Below, piece by piece: positions 24,338-34,969 of a DNA stretch of 57,781 nt. The DNA comes from Bimuria novae-zelandiae CBS 107.79. Its lineage: Eukaryota; Ascomycota; Dothideomycetes; Pleosporales; Didymosphaeriaceae. The stretch spans positions 316,740 to 374,520 of the forward strand of contig ML976688.1 of NCBI GenBank assembly GCA_010015655.1, read 5' to 3'. The stretch's first letter is position 1. Every line of letters starts with the position of its first letter. Made by a program: the position numbers and the translations under genes. The notes under the pieces were generated by a model. It saw nothing but the letters and a program-made list of their open reading frames with translations, was not told where the DNA came from and did not search any database.

Positions 24338-26335
24338 ATGACGGACACCCCGCGCTCCGAGAAGTCCCAGACCAGGTTCAGCACCCCGATGTCTGACCTG
24401 GACGACCACCGCAACCAGCCCGAGTCAATGCCCCGAGCCGATACGTCTCCAGCTCGCTCCCGCAGGCCTACTTTTGCAAGCATCCAAGCCATCCCAGAGC
24501 GCCTTGCGCCCCTGGACCTTGTTAACCAAGCCCTTGATGCCCACAATGTTACTACACGCGACTTCGAAACCGCCGTAATGGACGACGACGAACATATGTC
24601 CCCTGGTGCGACATATGCGAGGCGTGGTTCGGCAGCCCACAGCCCTGTTGCACGCCGTGACACTTTTCGACGCCCTCGCGACCCGGCCGTGGAACGATTG
24701 AGGCGCTCAAGGGCATCCTCTGCGACATCGCGATCCACGTCTCCGCCTAACTCAGTAGACGCCTTTGCCGAGGGACGAGCACGCAGGGGCCGTGCTGGAA
24801 CTGTCAATAGTCGCGCGCCCTCTATTATTGACGCTGAGCTCGAAGTTCTTAATAGGACCGTCTCCGGAGGCACGCGCAGACGCCCGACAATCACTGACGA
24901 GCGGCCTGAGATCCACCGAGCTGATACCGCTTCCACCCACAGCTCCGCCGAAGAGGATGTCTGCTTTCCGGTACAAGAAGACACGGGCAAGACAACTAGA
25001 TTCGACTATGAAGAGTTAGAAGAATTCGTGGCCGAATCTCAGACGAAGACACCTATTGCGAAGCTCAATCGCAAGTCCAGCGTTGAATCCCGCCTCTCAA
25101 GCAAGAAGCCCCGCGTCTTCAACGACATGCGCCCACAGTCCTATCATTCCACGGCTCTTAAGGCGGATGCGGATGCCTTGACAATCAAAGCAGATGCTGA
25201 TCCCACGATTCGAGAGAAGCTATCCCAAGAGGGTTTGGCTCACATGTTCACCGTCGACAAGACGACCAGCCAGCCTGAGATGCCACTCAACCGTTGGACC
25301 TTCTTCTCATCCGAGCTGGATGACACCATTCATGCCGCTGAAATGGGTGGGCTTTTGATGCCAGGCGAGCGCTTCCGTGACCTCTTTGAGCCTCCAGCGG
25401 AGACTGGTGTCTGGTGGTTGGACATGGTGAACCCAACCGAAGAGGAGGTGTTTGCCATCTGCAAAGCTTTTGGGGTGCATCCTCTTACTCGCGAGGATAT
25501 TGCGATCCAAGAACCCCGCGAGAAGGTGGAACTTTTTCATCAGTACTACTTCGTTTGTTTCCGCTCGTTCCACCAAACACCAAAGGACTCGGAGGAATAC
25601 CTTGAGCCCATCAACTTCTACGCCGTAGTCTTCAAGGAAGGCATACTGTCTTTCACGTTCACCGAGAGTCCCCATGCGCTCAACGTCCGCAAGCGTATCA
25701 GCCGCCTGCGTGACTATATCAATCTCAACGCTGACTGGATCTGTTACGCCCTCATTGACGATATCGTCGATAGCTTCGCGCCTGTCCTTCGCGAAATTGA
25801 GCAAGAGGCCGACACAATCGAAGACCAGGTTTTCATTGCGCGCATCGAGGACTCCCGCGAGATCCTGCGCGCTATCGGCGACTGCCGCAAGAAGGTTATG
25901 CAGCTCCTCCGCCTCCTCGGTGGCAAGGCCGATGTCATCAAGGGCTTTGCTAAACGCTGCAACGAATCCTACAGCGTCGCGCCTCGAGGAGATGTTGGAC
26001 TGTACCTCAGCGATATTCAAGATCACGTTGTCACTATGATGTCTAACTTGAGCCACTTCGAGAAGATGCTGAGCAGATCCCACTCAAACTACCTCGCACA
26101 GATCTCAGTTGATCAGGTCATTCAGGGCAACCAGTCGAACGTGACGCTTGGCAAGGTCACGGTCATCGCGACGATTCTCGTTCCATTGAACTTGATCTGT
26201 GGTCTTTTCGGTATGAACGTCAAAGTGCCGGGACGGGATAATGAGAGCTTGGCCTGGTTCTTCGGTATCCTCGGCACCATTGTGTTGTTTGTCGCCGTGT
26301 GCGTGGGTGTTGCGAAGCGCATGAGGTACATCTGA
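24338..26335 (+). CDS. CorA-family magnesium transporter (Alr1/Mnr2-like)
   Basis: A single exon encodes 665 residues. The first ~310 are disordered and rich in Arg, Ser and Pro, as in fungal Alr1/Mnr2 proteins. The CorA domain follows, with WWLDMVNPTEEEVFAICKAFGVHPLTREDI, FNFYAVVF-type strands (INFYAVVFKEGILSFTF) and long helices (REILRAIGDCRKKVMQLLRLLGGKADVIKGF). Two membrane spans end the protein; the first (VTVIATILVPLNLICGLFGMNV) closes with the Gly-Met-Asn selectivity signature at 625-627, followed by the acidic loop GRDNES, then the second span. It should form a pentameric Mg2+ channel at the plasma membrane or vacuole; the two cannot be told apart by eye. The start gives MTDTPRSEKSQTRFSTPMSD. 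Confidence 0.93.
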   Translation: MTDTPRSEKSQTRFSTPMSDLDDHRNQPESMPRADTSPARSRRPTFASIQAIPERLAPLDLVNQALDAHNVTTRDFETAVMDDDEHMSPGATYARRGSAAHSPVARRDTFRRPRDPAVERLRRSRASSATSRSTSPPNSVDAFAEGRARRGRAGTVNSRAPSIIDAELEVLNRTVSGGTRRRPTITDERPEIHRADTASTHSSAEEDVCFPVQEDTGKTTRFDYEELEEFVAESQTKTPIAKLNRKSSVESRLSSKKPRVFNDMRPQSYHSTALKADADALTIKADADPTIREKLSQEGLAHMFTVDKTTSQPEMPLNRWTFFSSELDDTIHAAEMGGLLMPGERFRDLFEPPAETGVWWLDMVNPTEEEVFAICKAFGVHPLTREDIAIQEPREKVELFHQYYFVCFRSFHQTPKDSEEYLEPINFYAVVFKEGILSFTFTESPHALNVRKRISRLRDYINLNADWICYALIDDIVDSFAPVLREIEQEADTIEDQVFIARIEDSREILRAIGDCRKKVMQLLRLLGGKADVIKGFAKRCNESYSVAPRGDVGLYLSDIQDHVVTMMSNLSHFEKMLSRSHSNYLAQISVDQVIQGNQSNVTLGKVTVIATILVPLNLICGLFGMNVKVPGRDNESLAWFFGILGTIVLFVAVCVGVAKRMRYI

Positions 26336-27320
26336 TGGCTTTTCGGGCACACAATTGCCATGCCGGTTGTGTTTCGCTTGTCTTGTACATGGTATGTTTT
26401 GTTACTTAGATTTGATAAAATGGTTGCCAAAAGCAATGCGTTAATTGGGAGGATTCTCGTTGGTTCGGATACGTATCTGAGCGTGGCGAAGGTGGAAAAG
26501 TGGTGTTGGCTACATGTGTGCACCGTTACACGTTTTCTTTGTATAGATGTGGTTATTGAAAAATAGTATCAATCTTGGTGATGCCGAGCTTCTGAGTTGG
26601 TCAAAGTGATGTTCACGGTGAAATAATTCGAGGAGTTTCTTTGTCGAAACTGAAAGTGATACCAGGCGCTGGCCATCAACCCACCATGGTTGGCCCAGCT
26701 GTCAGGGCGCTGGAGTACGATGGCTAGGGTGGGCTTGCCTGGCAGTCATCGTAAGCAAAAGGAAGAAACAGAGATGACACAGCGATGACCAAAGCGCACT
26801 TTAAACGGCGCATTGTTCGTCACGAGCTAAAGTCGGAATGACCACGGTTTCTTGATTCTGAAAGCGGGAGGTGAAGCCGAATCATGACGTGCTTTCCCTC
26901 CCAACGACACAGTATCCGATGTTGCAGAGTTTGCGGGAAGGCAAAGTGAGAGCAAAAGGAAGGTTTGGCGCCGAGGTGAAATTTGGAGGTGAGTACTAGG
27001 CGTGGTTCGGAAGGCCGCGGTGACAAAGTCAGGCGCCGGTTATCTTGTGGAGGCCTTAGACCCTGGTCTGGAGCGTACGGCAATCATGTCTTCACATGCA
27101 ATCTTGTCCCCGCTCGCGCCTTCCAGTAACACGCTCCTTTCACTCCTTCGTACGCGACTGCCCAGTACTTAGGATTGCCGCCTTGCGTCCTTCTGCCGCG
27201 CCACCACATCACCGCCTACCTCAACCACAACCTCGGCGCCGAAAGCTAACGAGGGCGACAACCAGTCTACAGACACACAGTTGTCTATTCTCTACTTGCA
27301 CTCATTTGACACTCGGAAAG
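26336..27320. other. Intergenic between CorA-type gene and CDC34
   Basis: Nearly 1 kb with the terminator of the Mg transporter and the promoter of CDC34. Frames at 26.1-26.6 kb and 26.8-27.1 kb lack motifs. Confidence 0.4.
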
Positions 27321-28111
27321 ATGGCACAGTCAGCGGAGCGCATGCTCATGAACGAATTCAAAGCCCTGAGCAAGGAGACGTGGACCAACATCGAGGTACG
27401 CCCGCCTTATACGCAATGCTTCGCAAACTACGGCTAACGAACACGCAGTTGATCAACGAAAACGTGTTCGAGTGGAGTGTCGCGCTCATCGTGCTGAACC
27501 CCGACTCCCTCTACTACGGAGGCTACTACAAGGCCAAGCTCACCTTCCCCAAAAACTACCCCTACATGCCACCCGGTGCGTCCCAACTAGACTTCTTCCA
27601 ACGAAAGCAAGACTGACATTTGGCAGATTTCCAGTTCATCCAGCCGCTCTACCACCCGAACATCTACCCGAACGGCAAGCTCTGCATCTCCATCCTGCAC
27701 GCCCCCGGCGATGACGAAATGTCTGGCGAGACCGCCGCCGAGCGCTGGAGTCCTGTCCAGCGCGTCGAATCCGTGCTCATCTCCGTGCTCTCGCTGCTCG
27801 ACGACCCCGAAGTGTCATCCCCCGCCAACGTCGATGCCGGTGTCATGTTGAGGAACAAGCCGGAGGAATACAAGCAGCTTGTGAAGAAGGACCTCGAGAT
27901 CAGCAAGGGCGATATACCCAAGGGCTTCGTCATGCCCACCCACGAGACAGCTTTTAAGCGGAAGGAGGAGGAACACGACTTCGACATGAGCTGGGAAGAT
28001 AGCGACGTGGAGAGTTTCGGTGGCAGCGAGTCGGATTTGGACCTAGACGAGGAGATGGACTCAGATTTCGAGGGCGAAGCCGATGATGATGACGACGACG
28101 ATGAGAAGTAG
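27321..28111 (+). CDS. CDC34: Ubiquitin-conjugating enzyme E2 CDC34/UBC3
   Basis: Exons 27321-27395, 27449-27575 and 27627-28111 give 228 residues. The UBC fold is clear: WTNIELINENVFEWSVALI, YYGGYYKAKLTFPKNYPYMPP, the HPN tripeptide (HPNIYPNGKLC) and the catalytic Cys87. Straight after it comes the acidic-loop insertion (GDDEMSGETAAERW) that marks the Cdc34/Ube2R and Ube2G class, then SPVQRVESVLISVLSLL. The tail of about 50 residues is extremely acidic (WEDSDVESFGGSESDLDLDEE, ending in a run of Asp). In Cdc34 this tail docks on the basic canyon of the cullin and drives fast Lys48 chain building by SCF, for example on cell-cycle inhibitors. RBX1 in the same window is the direct partner. Confidence 0.94.
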
Positions 28112-28870
28112 ACGGAGCATCCAAGGTCACTCGGACTGCCCTCTAGCATTACTTCGCCAGACCGATTGTTCGCTCATCGCCTACGATCTCTACGGCATCA
28201 TACTACGACATCGACTCACTATCCGGGAATGTCTTTTTCGAAGAGCCTGCCGTTGCAGGCTCTCAGCGCGGCGTCTAGGGTATTTCCGGCCGCTGTCACG
28301 TCCATAGGACTCTTTAGGTTGCTGTACATGCATGGGTGGCGTCTCGGTTCGACCTTAAGCATTTACCATGTCTTTATTTTGTGTTTGGAGTTTTCACAAC
28401 ATAGTTTTGCCTTCTACCCCTTACCCTCTCCTCCAGCATCTCTGGGCGCTCACTATTTGTAGCTAGCTGTAGCTAGCTTGCATGCAATGAGGGTGTATAT
28501 AACGCTTTTCAAAGATGCACAATGGAACAAGGTTTTGTAGATCATGTCATGGAGAATTTAAGAATTAATGCAAATGCTGAGTGGGTTTGAACATGGCAAG
28601 ACTTGTGTTTGAGGACTGTGGGGACGGGTCTGCGGAGGGGACGGCATGGAAGTATGCTGTGTAGCAAGACTCTAGCCATATATACCAGAGACGTAGACTG
28701 CATTTAGAATTGCAAAGCCTGCCTAGCGTCCGTCGTGATATCTAATCGCCCTGGGCCTGTACGCCCGTCATCGCATGACATGATTAGGAACCCCATGCTA
28801 AAATGCAAATCACAACATCGTCCATAGCCTCCAAAAAAAAAAACGACTACGTACTCTAATTACTCGAGGA
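28112..28870. other. Convergent 3' region, CDC34 and RVS161
   Basis: 760 bp between the two stops, with short A and T tracts. No gene recognised. Confidence 0.4.
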
Positions 28871-29768
28871 TTAGACTGTCCCCGCAATACTCAGGTCCCG
28901 GATCTCTTGCAGCACCTCTTCCACCTTTGAATCCAACTCTCCCTGCGCATACTGATCTCTTGTGTCGGCATCGAGATACTGCTGTACCTGCGCCATCCTC
29001 GAATACGCCTCAGCGCAGAACCTCAGCTGGATCTTGACCAGGGCTTCAAAACTGGGGTCCAGGTAAGGCACCCGCAGGTCAATCAACTGCGGCAACTCCG
29101 TCGTCAACATCTCATTCAACTGATCGTACGCTGCCTTCGCCATTTGCTCGTCCTTCTCTGCGCGTGGCAGCTTCGTAACGTCCTTGTCTGGCTTGTCCGT
29201 CAGCTTCTTGACCTGCGCCCTGGTCCTGTCGTAGTCGAGCGCCTTGTGGTCGCGCTTCGTGATGCAGCTGTTGATGTCGGGGAAGTAGGAGCAGAAGCGC
29301 TGGATGGGGTCCAGCACGGTGGTGCGGTACGGGCCGTCGAGGGCTTTTATAGTTTCCGCGTCGAGGTCGGTGACGGCTTGCTTGTAGGAGCGCGAGACGC
29401 CGTCTTTGGCGCCGGCGTCGCCGTAGAAGGCGTCGATAGTCTCGGCGATGCGCATTTGCGAGGCCGTCATGGCGCGGAGCGAGTCGAGGTAGCCCTTGGC
29501 TTCTTTCTGGAGCTTGTTTGCGGCAGTTTCCATGGTGCGGTAGCGGCTGTGAGGGTGGTCAGAAGGGAGCGTGGAGGACTGAGGGGAAGCTGGGCGTACC
29601 GCAGTTCGGTCTCGTAATCGCGGTCATTGGTGCGCTCGACTTGGCCCGTTTTCATGAGCACTTGGGTCGTTGCGCGATTGACGCCTTTCTTGAAGCCTGC
29701 CAGAGCGTGAGCGTCGTGACCCTGTTTGCGGGGGAGGGGAGAGCGTGAGACGGACCGGTCCAGGACAT
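28871..29768 (-). CDS. RVS161: BAR-domain amphiphysin-like protein RVS161/Hob3
   Basis: Exons 29756-29768 (13 nt), 29600-29696 and 28871-29546 give 261 residues, close to the 265 of yeast Rvs161. The tiny first exon encodes MSWT and one base of Gly; splicing it restores the family opening MSWTGFKKGVNRATTQVLMKTG. The BAR domain fills the protein: RDYETELRRYRTMETAANKLQKEAKGYL, RAMTASQMRIAETIDAFY, DPIQRFCSYFPDINSCITKRDHKALDYDR, and long charged helices to the end. No SH3 domain follows, which separates it from Rvs167. It binds and curves membranes during endocytosis, normally as a heterodimer with Rvs167, and supports actin polarity and cell fusion in yeast. Confidence 0.94.
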
Positions 29769-29977
29769 GGTGGCGGTGGTTTTGCTAGACAGTTAAGAAG
29801 CAATGTGGTATATATAACGGCCTGTCGCTATACGCCGAAGAAGCACGCTGAGAGTGGGTATGGAGTTGTCGATGTTGGTGTATTGGTGGTGGTGGTTCCT
29901 GGCGGAATACCGGGTGCACCGCCACAAATGACGACTGCTTTGTTAGTGGCTCGTCGCAATCTACAGACCGAACTTCA
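29769..29977. promoter_or_regulatory. Divergent promoter, RVS161 and MSW1
   Basis: 209 bp separate the two divergent ATG codons, so the genes share a compact intergenic promoter. No specific site recognised. Confidence 0.5.
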
Positions 29978-31337
29978 ATGTTTTCACGACAATCACGCTG
30001 CGCCTTGCGGAGCGCTCAATTGCGCCGATGGCCCTGCGACGCCGCCTATGGCCGTCCTGTTTCGACGTGTGTGCTTCCAAGGCCATTTCCCCGTAGACTA
30101 CAAGACGTTCCTTCCAATCGTTTTCACGACATCGCGCCTGCCAAAGATGCAAATAAAGAAAGGAAAGGACCCAAGATCTTAGAAGAGCCAGGGAAGACGA
30201 TATTCTCTGGCATCCAGCCCACAGGTGTCCCTCATCTGGGCAACTATCTTGGAGCGCTGCGACAATGGGTCAAGCTGCAGGACGAAGCAGGTTCAGACGA
30301 CCGCATGCTCTATTGCGTGGTGGATCTGCACGCTGTCACCATGCCTCAGGACCCGCGCGCGTTGATAAAGAGTACCATGGAGACATATGCCTCACTCATA
30401 GCCATCGGTCTGGACCCTAAGAGGAGCGTAATTTTCTCGCAGCAAGATGTTCTGGAGCACACCCAGCTGATGTGGCTCTTGAGCTGCCATGCGAGTATGG
30501 GCTACCTAGGGCGAATGACACAGTGGAAGGTATCTCAGACCATATCTTCACGAATGCATTCATCCATCTCACAACTTCCAGAGCAAATCCGGCATGGCTG
30601 ACGACGCGAACCCCATGGAAGCCTCCGCCCCAAACAAACCCGCCCTCAAGCTCGGCCTCTTCTCCTACCCCGTCCTCCAAGCCGCCGACATCCTCCTCTA
30701 CCGTACCACACACGTCCCCGTCGGCGAAGATCAAGCCCAACATCTCGAGTTCGCCCGCGAGCTCGCCAACAGCATGAACCACACATACTGTCGCGCTACA
30801 CCCCCTTCACAAACACCATGGGAAGGCTTCCCTCTGCCGCAGACGATACTTTCACCCGCAAAGCGCATCATGTCGCTGCAAGACCCTGCCAAGAAGATGT
30901 CCAAGTCCGACCCCGACCCGCGGTCCAGAATCCTCATCACCGACTCCGCCGACGTTATCGAGAAGAAGATCAGACACGCTCTCACAGACTCCATCCAGGG
31001 TGTGTCTTACGATAGAGAGCTGCGGCCCGGCGTGTCCAATCTGATAGATATCATGTACTACATGGACGAATCGAAATATACCTCTGTCGAGCAGATCGTC
31101 GATGGTATGTCCGGCGCGAACGTTACTATGAAGACGATGAAGAACCAGGTTGCGAAGAGCATTGTCGAATGCCTTGCGCCGATTCGTGAACGGTATTTTG
31201 AGATTATGGCACGCCGGCCCGAGGACGTGGCGGAGGAGATGCGGGAGGGTGCCGTGGTGGCGGGGAGGAGGGCGAGGAGTACGCTTGATAGACTGAAGGA
31301 GGCTATGGGGTTGCGTCGACCGGATGGCTCTTCCTGA
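29978..31337 (+). CDS. MSW1: Mitochondrial tryptophanyl-tRNA synthetase
   Basis: Exons 29978-30529 and 30582-31337 flank a 52 bp intron and give 435 residues. The N-terminus is rich in Arg and Ser and poor in acids (MFSRQSRCALRSAQLRRW), a mitochondrial presequence. The class I synthetase core follows: TIFSGIQPTGVPHLGNYLGAL carries the HIGH-like motif (His86-Leu-Gly-Asn), then DLHAVTMPQDP, the MTQWK-SKSG junction across the intron, SYPVLQAADILLY, VPVGEDQAQHLEFARELA, and the KMSKS loop at 289-293. It charges tRNA-Trp with tryptophan in the mitochondrial matrix. The C-terminal helix bundle is complete (ERYFEIMARRPEDVAEEMREGA). Confidence 0.94.
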
Positions 31338-32831
31338 GATTGTCTTGGGATGTTCTTTTCGGCCGCTGGTCGAAGATTCGGGTTTGTATTACCACAGTGT
31401 ATGGGGAAAGTTACGGACTACTGTAGGATAGACGCGAAATCCATAGTTTGCTTTTTGCAAACCTTGTTCTTCCTGGTAAGGGAAAGTTTGAGCTTTCTAC
31501 GCGGTCTTGTGGAGTTATTGTCCTTCATTAAACCTCTTGCAAAGTTACCTGGAAGCTTACAGGTCTGAGGGACCTGGCTTCATTTACTATTGTTGGTGTT
31601 GGCCAGACTTCTACTATCGCAAACAAGCCTTCTCCACCCGAGACGGATGTCATTGCGCACAAAACAGACAAGCGGCTTGTGTCACTTGGCGATAAATGCA
31701 GTTATGTATCCATTCACCTGGAGATCCAATCCAAGCGTACGCACTGATTCCACAGTCTCAGCGACGGAGCTGGGCTACTAGAGGGCACATGGGCATCTGC
31801 ATTCGATTTTGAAAGGGCCTCGCTGGTATTGTTCTGATGAACAAAGTCTCAACACAGAAGGAGCGCGATAGGCTTGGTAGGGATATTACGGGCTACGTGG
31901 ATGCACATGGTGAAATGCGGGAAATACTGGGACAGCTCGCGATCTCTCGCAAAGCCATTATCCTGAACCAACGATCTGGCGCATCTTCCTCTCAATTCAA
32001 CGATGCCCAGGCGTGGAAGTAGAGCTAGGAGTACACATCCAATATCAAGACAGGGAAAACTTAGCGTCACATATTTACGACGCTATTGCGTCGCGCGTAC
32101 GTGTAACGAGGCTCGCGTAGACTTCAAGAAGTTATCACATAATTATCAGCTGAAGGGTGGACAAGTTGTCACAGGATTTGCCTTGACAAAGATGCATACT
32201 GGGCACATGATGCTCCTTCACCATACGATACGAGCTTTCCTACATGTATCTATTGTACTTGCACATAGGCCCCTCCGCTATGTGCTCCTAAGTCCGAACC
32301 TATAAGAGCCCTCTTTTCATATCACCGTAGACAAAAGATCCGCCTCCGCCTCAAGCTCAAAATTTGACCAAGTGGTCCTCGAAACGCTCATCAGCCCCAG
32401 AACGGGTGTTTCCTTCATCACGGTGGCCAAGGAGATGGATATGTGAGAATTGCCAATCCTTCCATTGGTGTTGCATCCGACTACCGTGGGTGGTCTCTGT
32501 TGCTGTCGCGACAACGAACCGGCTCTCAGGGCCATTGATCTCCATCCGAGTGGCCTCTTTCTGAAGCCGTTGCATGGCTATATGGAAGCGCTCTGCAAGT
32601 TAGTCTATACATTGCGCATTTTCCTCTTCATCATGTTGACTACACTCTTCGCCCTCGCCTATGCATTTGTCTTCGGAAAGGGGATATGCAAAGCTCACAA
32701 GATGTAGGTTGGGCTAGTGCACGATAAGGTCGAGACGAGGAAGTACGTCACAGTCTTGCTTGTCCTCAGCGTCGTCGTGCGCGTCCGAACTTCCTGCGGT
32801 TGTGTTTGCTTCGCTAGCGGCCTGGAGCTTG
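31338..32831. other. Gene-poor 1.5 kb, one doubtful minus-strand frame
   Basis: From here to about 41.5 kb gene density falls sharply. A minus-strand frame at about 32357-32575 reads RLQKEATRMEINGPESRFVV...DERFEDHLVKF and could be an exon of an unrecognised gene, but no partner exon was found. Plus-strand frames in the same place end in a hydrophobic stretch with no family resemblance. Confidence 0.3.
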
Positions 32832-33457
32832 TCATCCTCCTTGTTCCCCCTTATCCTTTTCGCGTTCGTCATTCCAATAAAATAGACATGGTCCGCTCTC
32901 GTGGGCTAGCTGACAACCAAAATCTTCTACATTGGGACATTTCTGTTGGATTTCTTGTATGAGCCAAGGGGATATGATGTCTCGATCCTGTAGGAGGTGG
33001 ATCTTCTTAAGCTTCTCGCCGCCAATCTTCTTCCAGTCTTGGAACCAATCGCGGGCTGAGTACTGGAGCGTGACCTCTGATACTTTCGGTGCGATCGCGA
33101 GAAAGTCTTCGACCACTTGGGGTCCGAAGAACGTGCGCAGTGAGGGACCCGGCTACAAGTGAGGCTGATGTTAGCGATAGAAGTAAACTGCATTTGAAGA
33201 TACTTACCCGTGAAAAGAACATCTCATACAAGTCGAACTCTACCAGGCTTGGGACACTGCCTCGTATGTGCATCAGGGAACGTGTCCACCCATTCGCAAT
33301 TTTCGATGAAGAGTTCGGCAAGGGCCTCGAGATTGACCAATTTCAGAATATCGTAGTCGGGACAGGAAATGCAAGAAGAATGCGCTTTCTTCAAGACCAG
33401 GGAATTCAGAGCCCAAATCTTGCCGGTCGGCCGCACATGGTCAAGAAATTCCCCCAA
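32832..33457 (-). pseudogene. Degraded leucine-rich / F-box-protein-like fragment
   Basis: Minus-strand peptides run in the same direction but in shifting frames. One frame reads PLGEFLDHV...KIWALNSLVLKKAHSS...LVNLEALAELFIENCEWVD; a second reads SVPSLVEFDLYEMFFSR; after a plausible intron (GTAAGT at 33209 to TTGTAG near 33154) comes PGPSLRTFFGPQVVEDFLAIAPKVSEVTLQY down to the stop at 32832. The peptides resemble the leucine-patterned half of fungal F-box proteins. An in-frame stop upstream of PLGEFL and the frame change before SVPSLV cannot be removed with a good intron, so I read it as a broken downstream part of the 33499-34452 gene. It could instead be a gene with unusual splicing. Confidence 0.4.
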
Positions 33458-33498
33458 TGGTATCCAGGGTTGTTAGAGACCTCAAATGCGAAAGTGCT

Positions 33499-34452
33499 CT
33501 AATCTTTCCATTTTGGACAAACGAGACGTGACACCCACTCCACGGGGGTATCATGTATGAACTCGAATGTGAATATGTCTTCTCCTGTGTGAATCGTGAT
33601 CTGACCATCAAAGCCAGCGACTTTGGAAGCAATTGGAACATTCGAATGCTCCCTCGACAAGGTGACAGCATTGACTTCCGGTGTGGTATTGATCATGTCG
33701 GCGAGCTCATCGAAAGTTTCGGACCGCATATAACACTCCGAAGTCGTTCCGTAGCGGCACCCTTCGCAGTGCTCCGGGTCGACATGGTCCTCGTCCCTCC
33801 AGATGTTCCATTTGTCCTCCTTAATGGTACAAGTACAAATCTTATTCTCGGTAGATTCGGAGAAAGACAAAGTCAAGCCTTTCGATTGTTCCGATTCCTG
33901 GAGAGAAACTTTGAAGTTGTTGATCAAATATCGTAAAAGTGTCTGATCATCCTCCGACATGACGATTTCCACACTTGCGGGAAACGGAAGGTCACTAGTG
34001 AGCTTGACCAGATCATAAGCATATGTGCCATACGTGCTATGTGGCTCCCGCAATCGCTTATTCATGTATTGATAACCGTCGTTAGAGCCCTTGTTCATCA
34101 GGGATCGCTTGAAGTTCTCCTTGTCCAGGTTTATCGTGACAGAGCGGAGACAATAGGGTAGAATCGCATTGCGAAAGTGTCGATCTAGAACGGCAAGTCT
34201 GAAAAGGTCAAGGCGATCTTCTTCATCCTCCAAATCCCAATTGCTAAAGATCAGGTCCTTGATCTCAGCGGGAATTCCGTCAAGAAATGGCGGAGGCTGT
34301 GGCTCGGTAGGTGTCGGTCGGTACCGGAAACCCAATGCGTATTTGCTATGCGCTCGGGCCCTTGTTGAAGATAGACGATAGATTCGAGGTACTTCATTTC
34401 TAGAGCTGCGATCTATTCCTAAGCGAGCATACCGTTTCCGTACCTCGTTCAT
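33499..34452 (-). CDS. Hypothetical protein with F-box-like start
   Basis: A 317-codon open frame. After a basic N-terminus of about 50 residues comes PPPFLDGIPAEIKDLIFSNW...EDRLDLFRLAVLDRHFRNAILPYCLRSVTI, with the pattern of a degenerate F-box as found in large lineage-specific fungal families. The rest is charged and has a cysteine cluster (ICTCTIK ... HCEGCRYGTTSEC). If it is an F-box protein it would bind Skp1 and hand substrates to the SCF ligase, but the match is weak. The frame ends at VCPKWKD just before the degraded leucine-rich stretch, so the gene may be truncated. Its ATG overlaps the stop of the next upstream frame in an ATGA, so a one-base shift would join the two. Confidence 0.55.
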   Translation of the reverse strand: MNEVRKRYARLGIDRSSRNEVPRIYRLSSTRARAHSKYALGFRYRPTPTEPQPPPFLDGIPAEIKDLIFSNWDLEDEEDRLDLFRLAVLDRHFRNAILPYCLRSVTINLDKENFKRSLMNKGSNDGYQYMNKRLREPHSTYGTYAYDLVKLTSDLPFPASVEIVMSEDDQTLLRYLINNFKVSLQESEQSKGLTLSFSESTENKICTCTIKEDKWNIWRDEDHVDPEHCEGCRYGTTSECYMRSETFDELADMINTTPEVNAVTLSREHSNVPIASKVAGFDGQITIHTGEDIFTFEFIHDTPVEWVSRLVCPKWKD

Positions 34453-34775
34453 ATCGATACAGTGAACGTGTGTGCTTCGGTGTAGTCGTATTTTTCGTGT
34501 TCTCCGAGGAAAGCCACTTTTTCAGCCACAGAGAAGTTGCAATATGGCAGGAACACTCCTGGGTTTTGTCCGAACTCCGTTAAGGCCATCAATCGCTTGT
34601 TGGGATTGAACTCCTCGTGCAAAGAGATCATAGATTCATGTTGAATCTGATAGACTGCCTGAGCATCATCATAAGCGCGGCTGAACTTGGTATACTCTGC
34701 CAGCCCGTAATTACAGAACGGTACGTAGTTGAATGGGACCTGTTCTTCCTTGAGGAAAGAATTGAACTTGACCAT
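34449..34775 (-). CDS. Unrecognised 108-codon frame upstream of the F-box-like gene
   Basis: The frame has balanced, protein-like composition (FNSFLKEEQVPFNYVPFCNYG ... NPNKRLMALTEFGQNPGVFLPYCNFSVAEK), with two similar blocks ending VPFCNYGLAEYTKF and LPYCNFSVAEKVAF, suggesting an internal repeat of about 60 residues. The same frame stays open upstream to about 34880 without an ATG (RQKRLREQHRRQEQGSRSLP), so the true start is probably in another exon. The stop TGA overlaps the ATG of the following frame. I do not know the family. It may be the 5' part of the same, frameshifted gene. Confidence 0.4.
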   Translation of the reverse strand: MVKFNSFLKEEQVPFNYVPFCNYGLAEYTKFSRAYDDAQAVYQIQHESMISLHEEFNPNKRLMALTEFGQNPGVFLPYCNFSVAEKVAFLGEHEKYDYTEAHTFTVSI

Positions 34776-34969
34776 GAGGTAGCGTAACGTGTCTCCAGTG
34801 AACGGAAGTGAACGGCTGCCCTGCTCTTGCCGGCGATGCTGCTCCCGGAGACGTTTCTGCCGCTTGCTGGTGTAGCCACGTGACTGACGTCAGAGGTAGT
34901 ATACATGGAACGTACTACTGAGGTGCACGGACTATTGACCTGACAGACTCTCCCCCGCGCTCTCTCCAC

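Noticed and set aside
25307..26083. 258-codon minus-strand frame
   Set aside because: It is antisense to the CorA domain; the sense frame has all family motifs.
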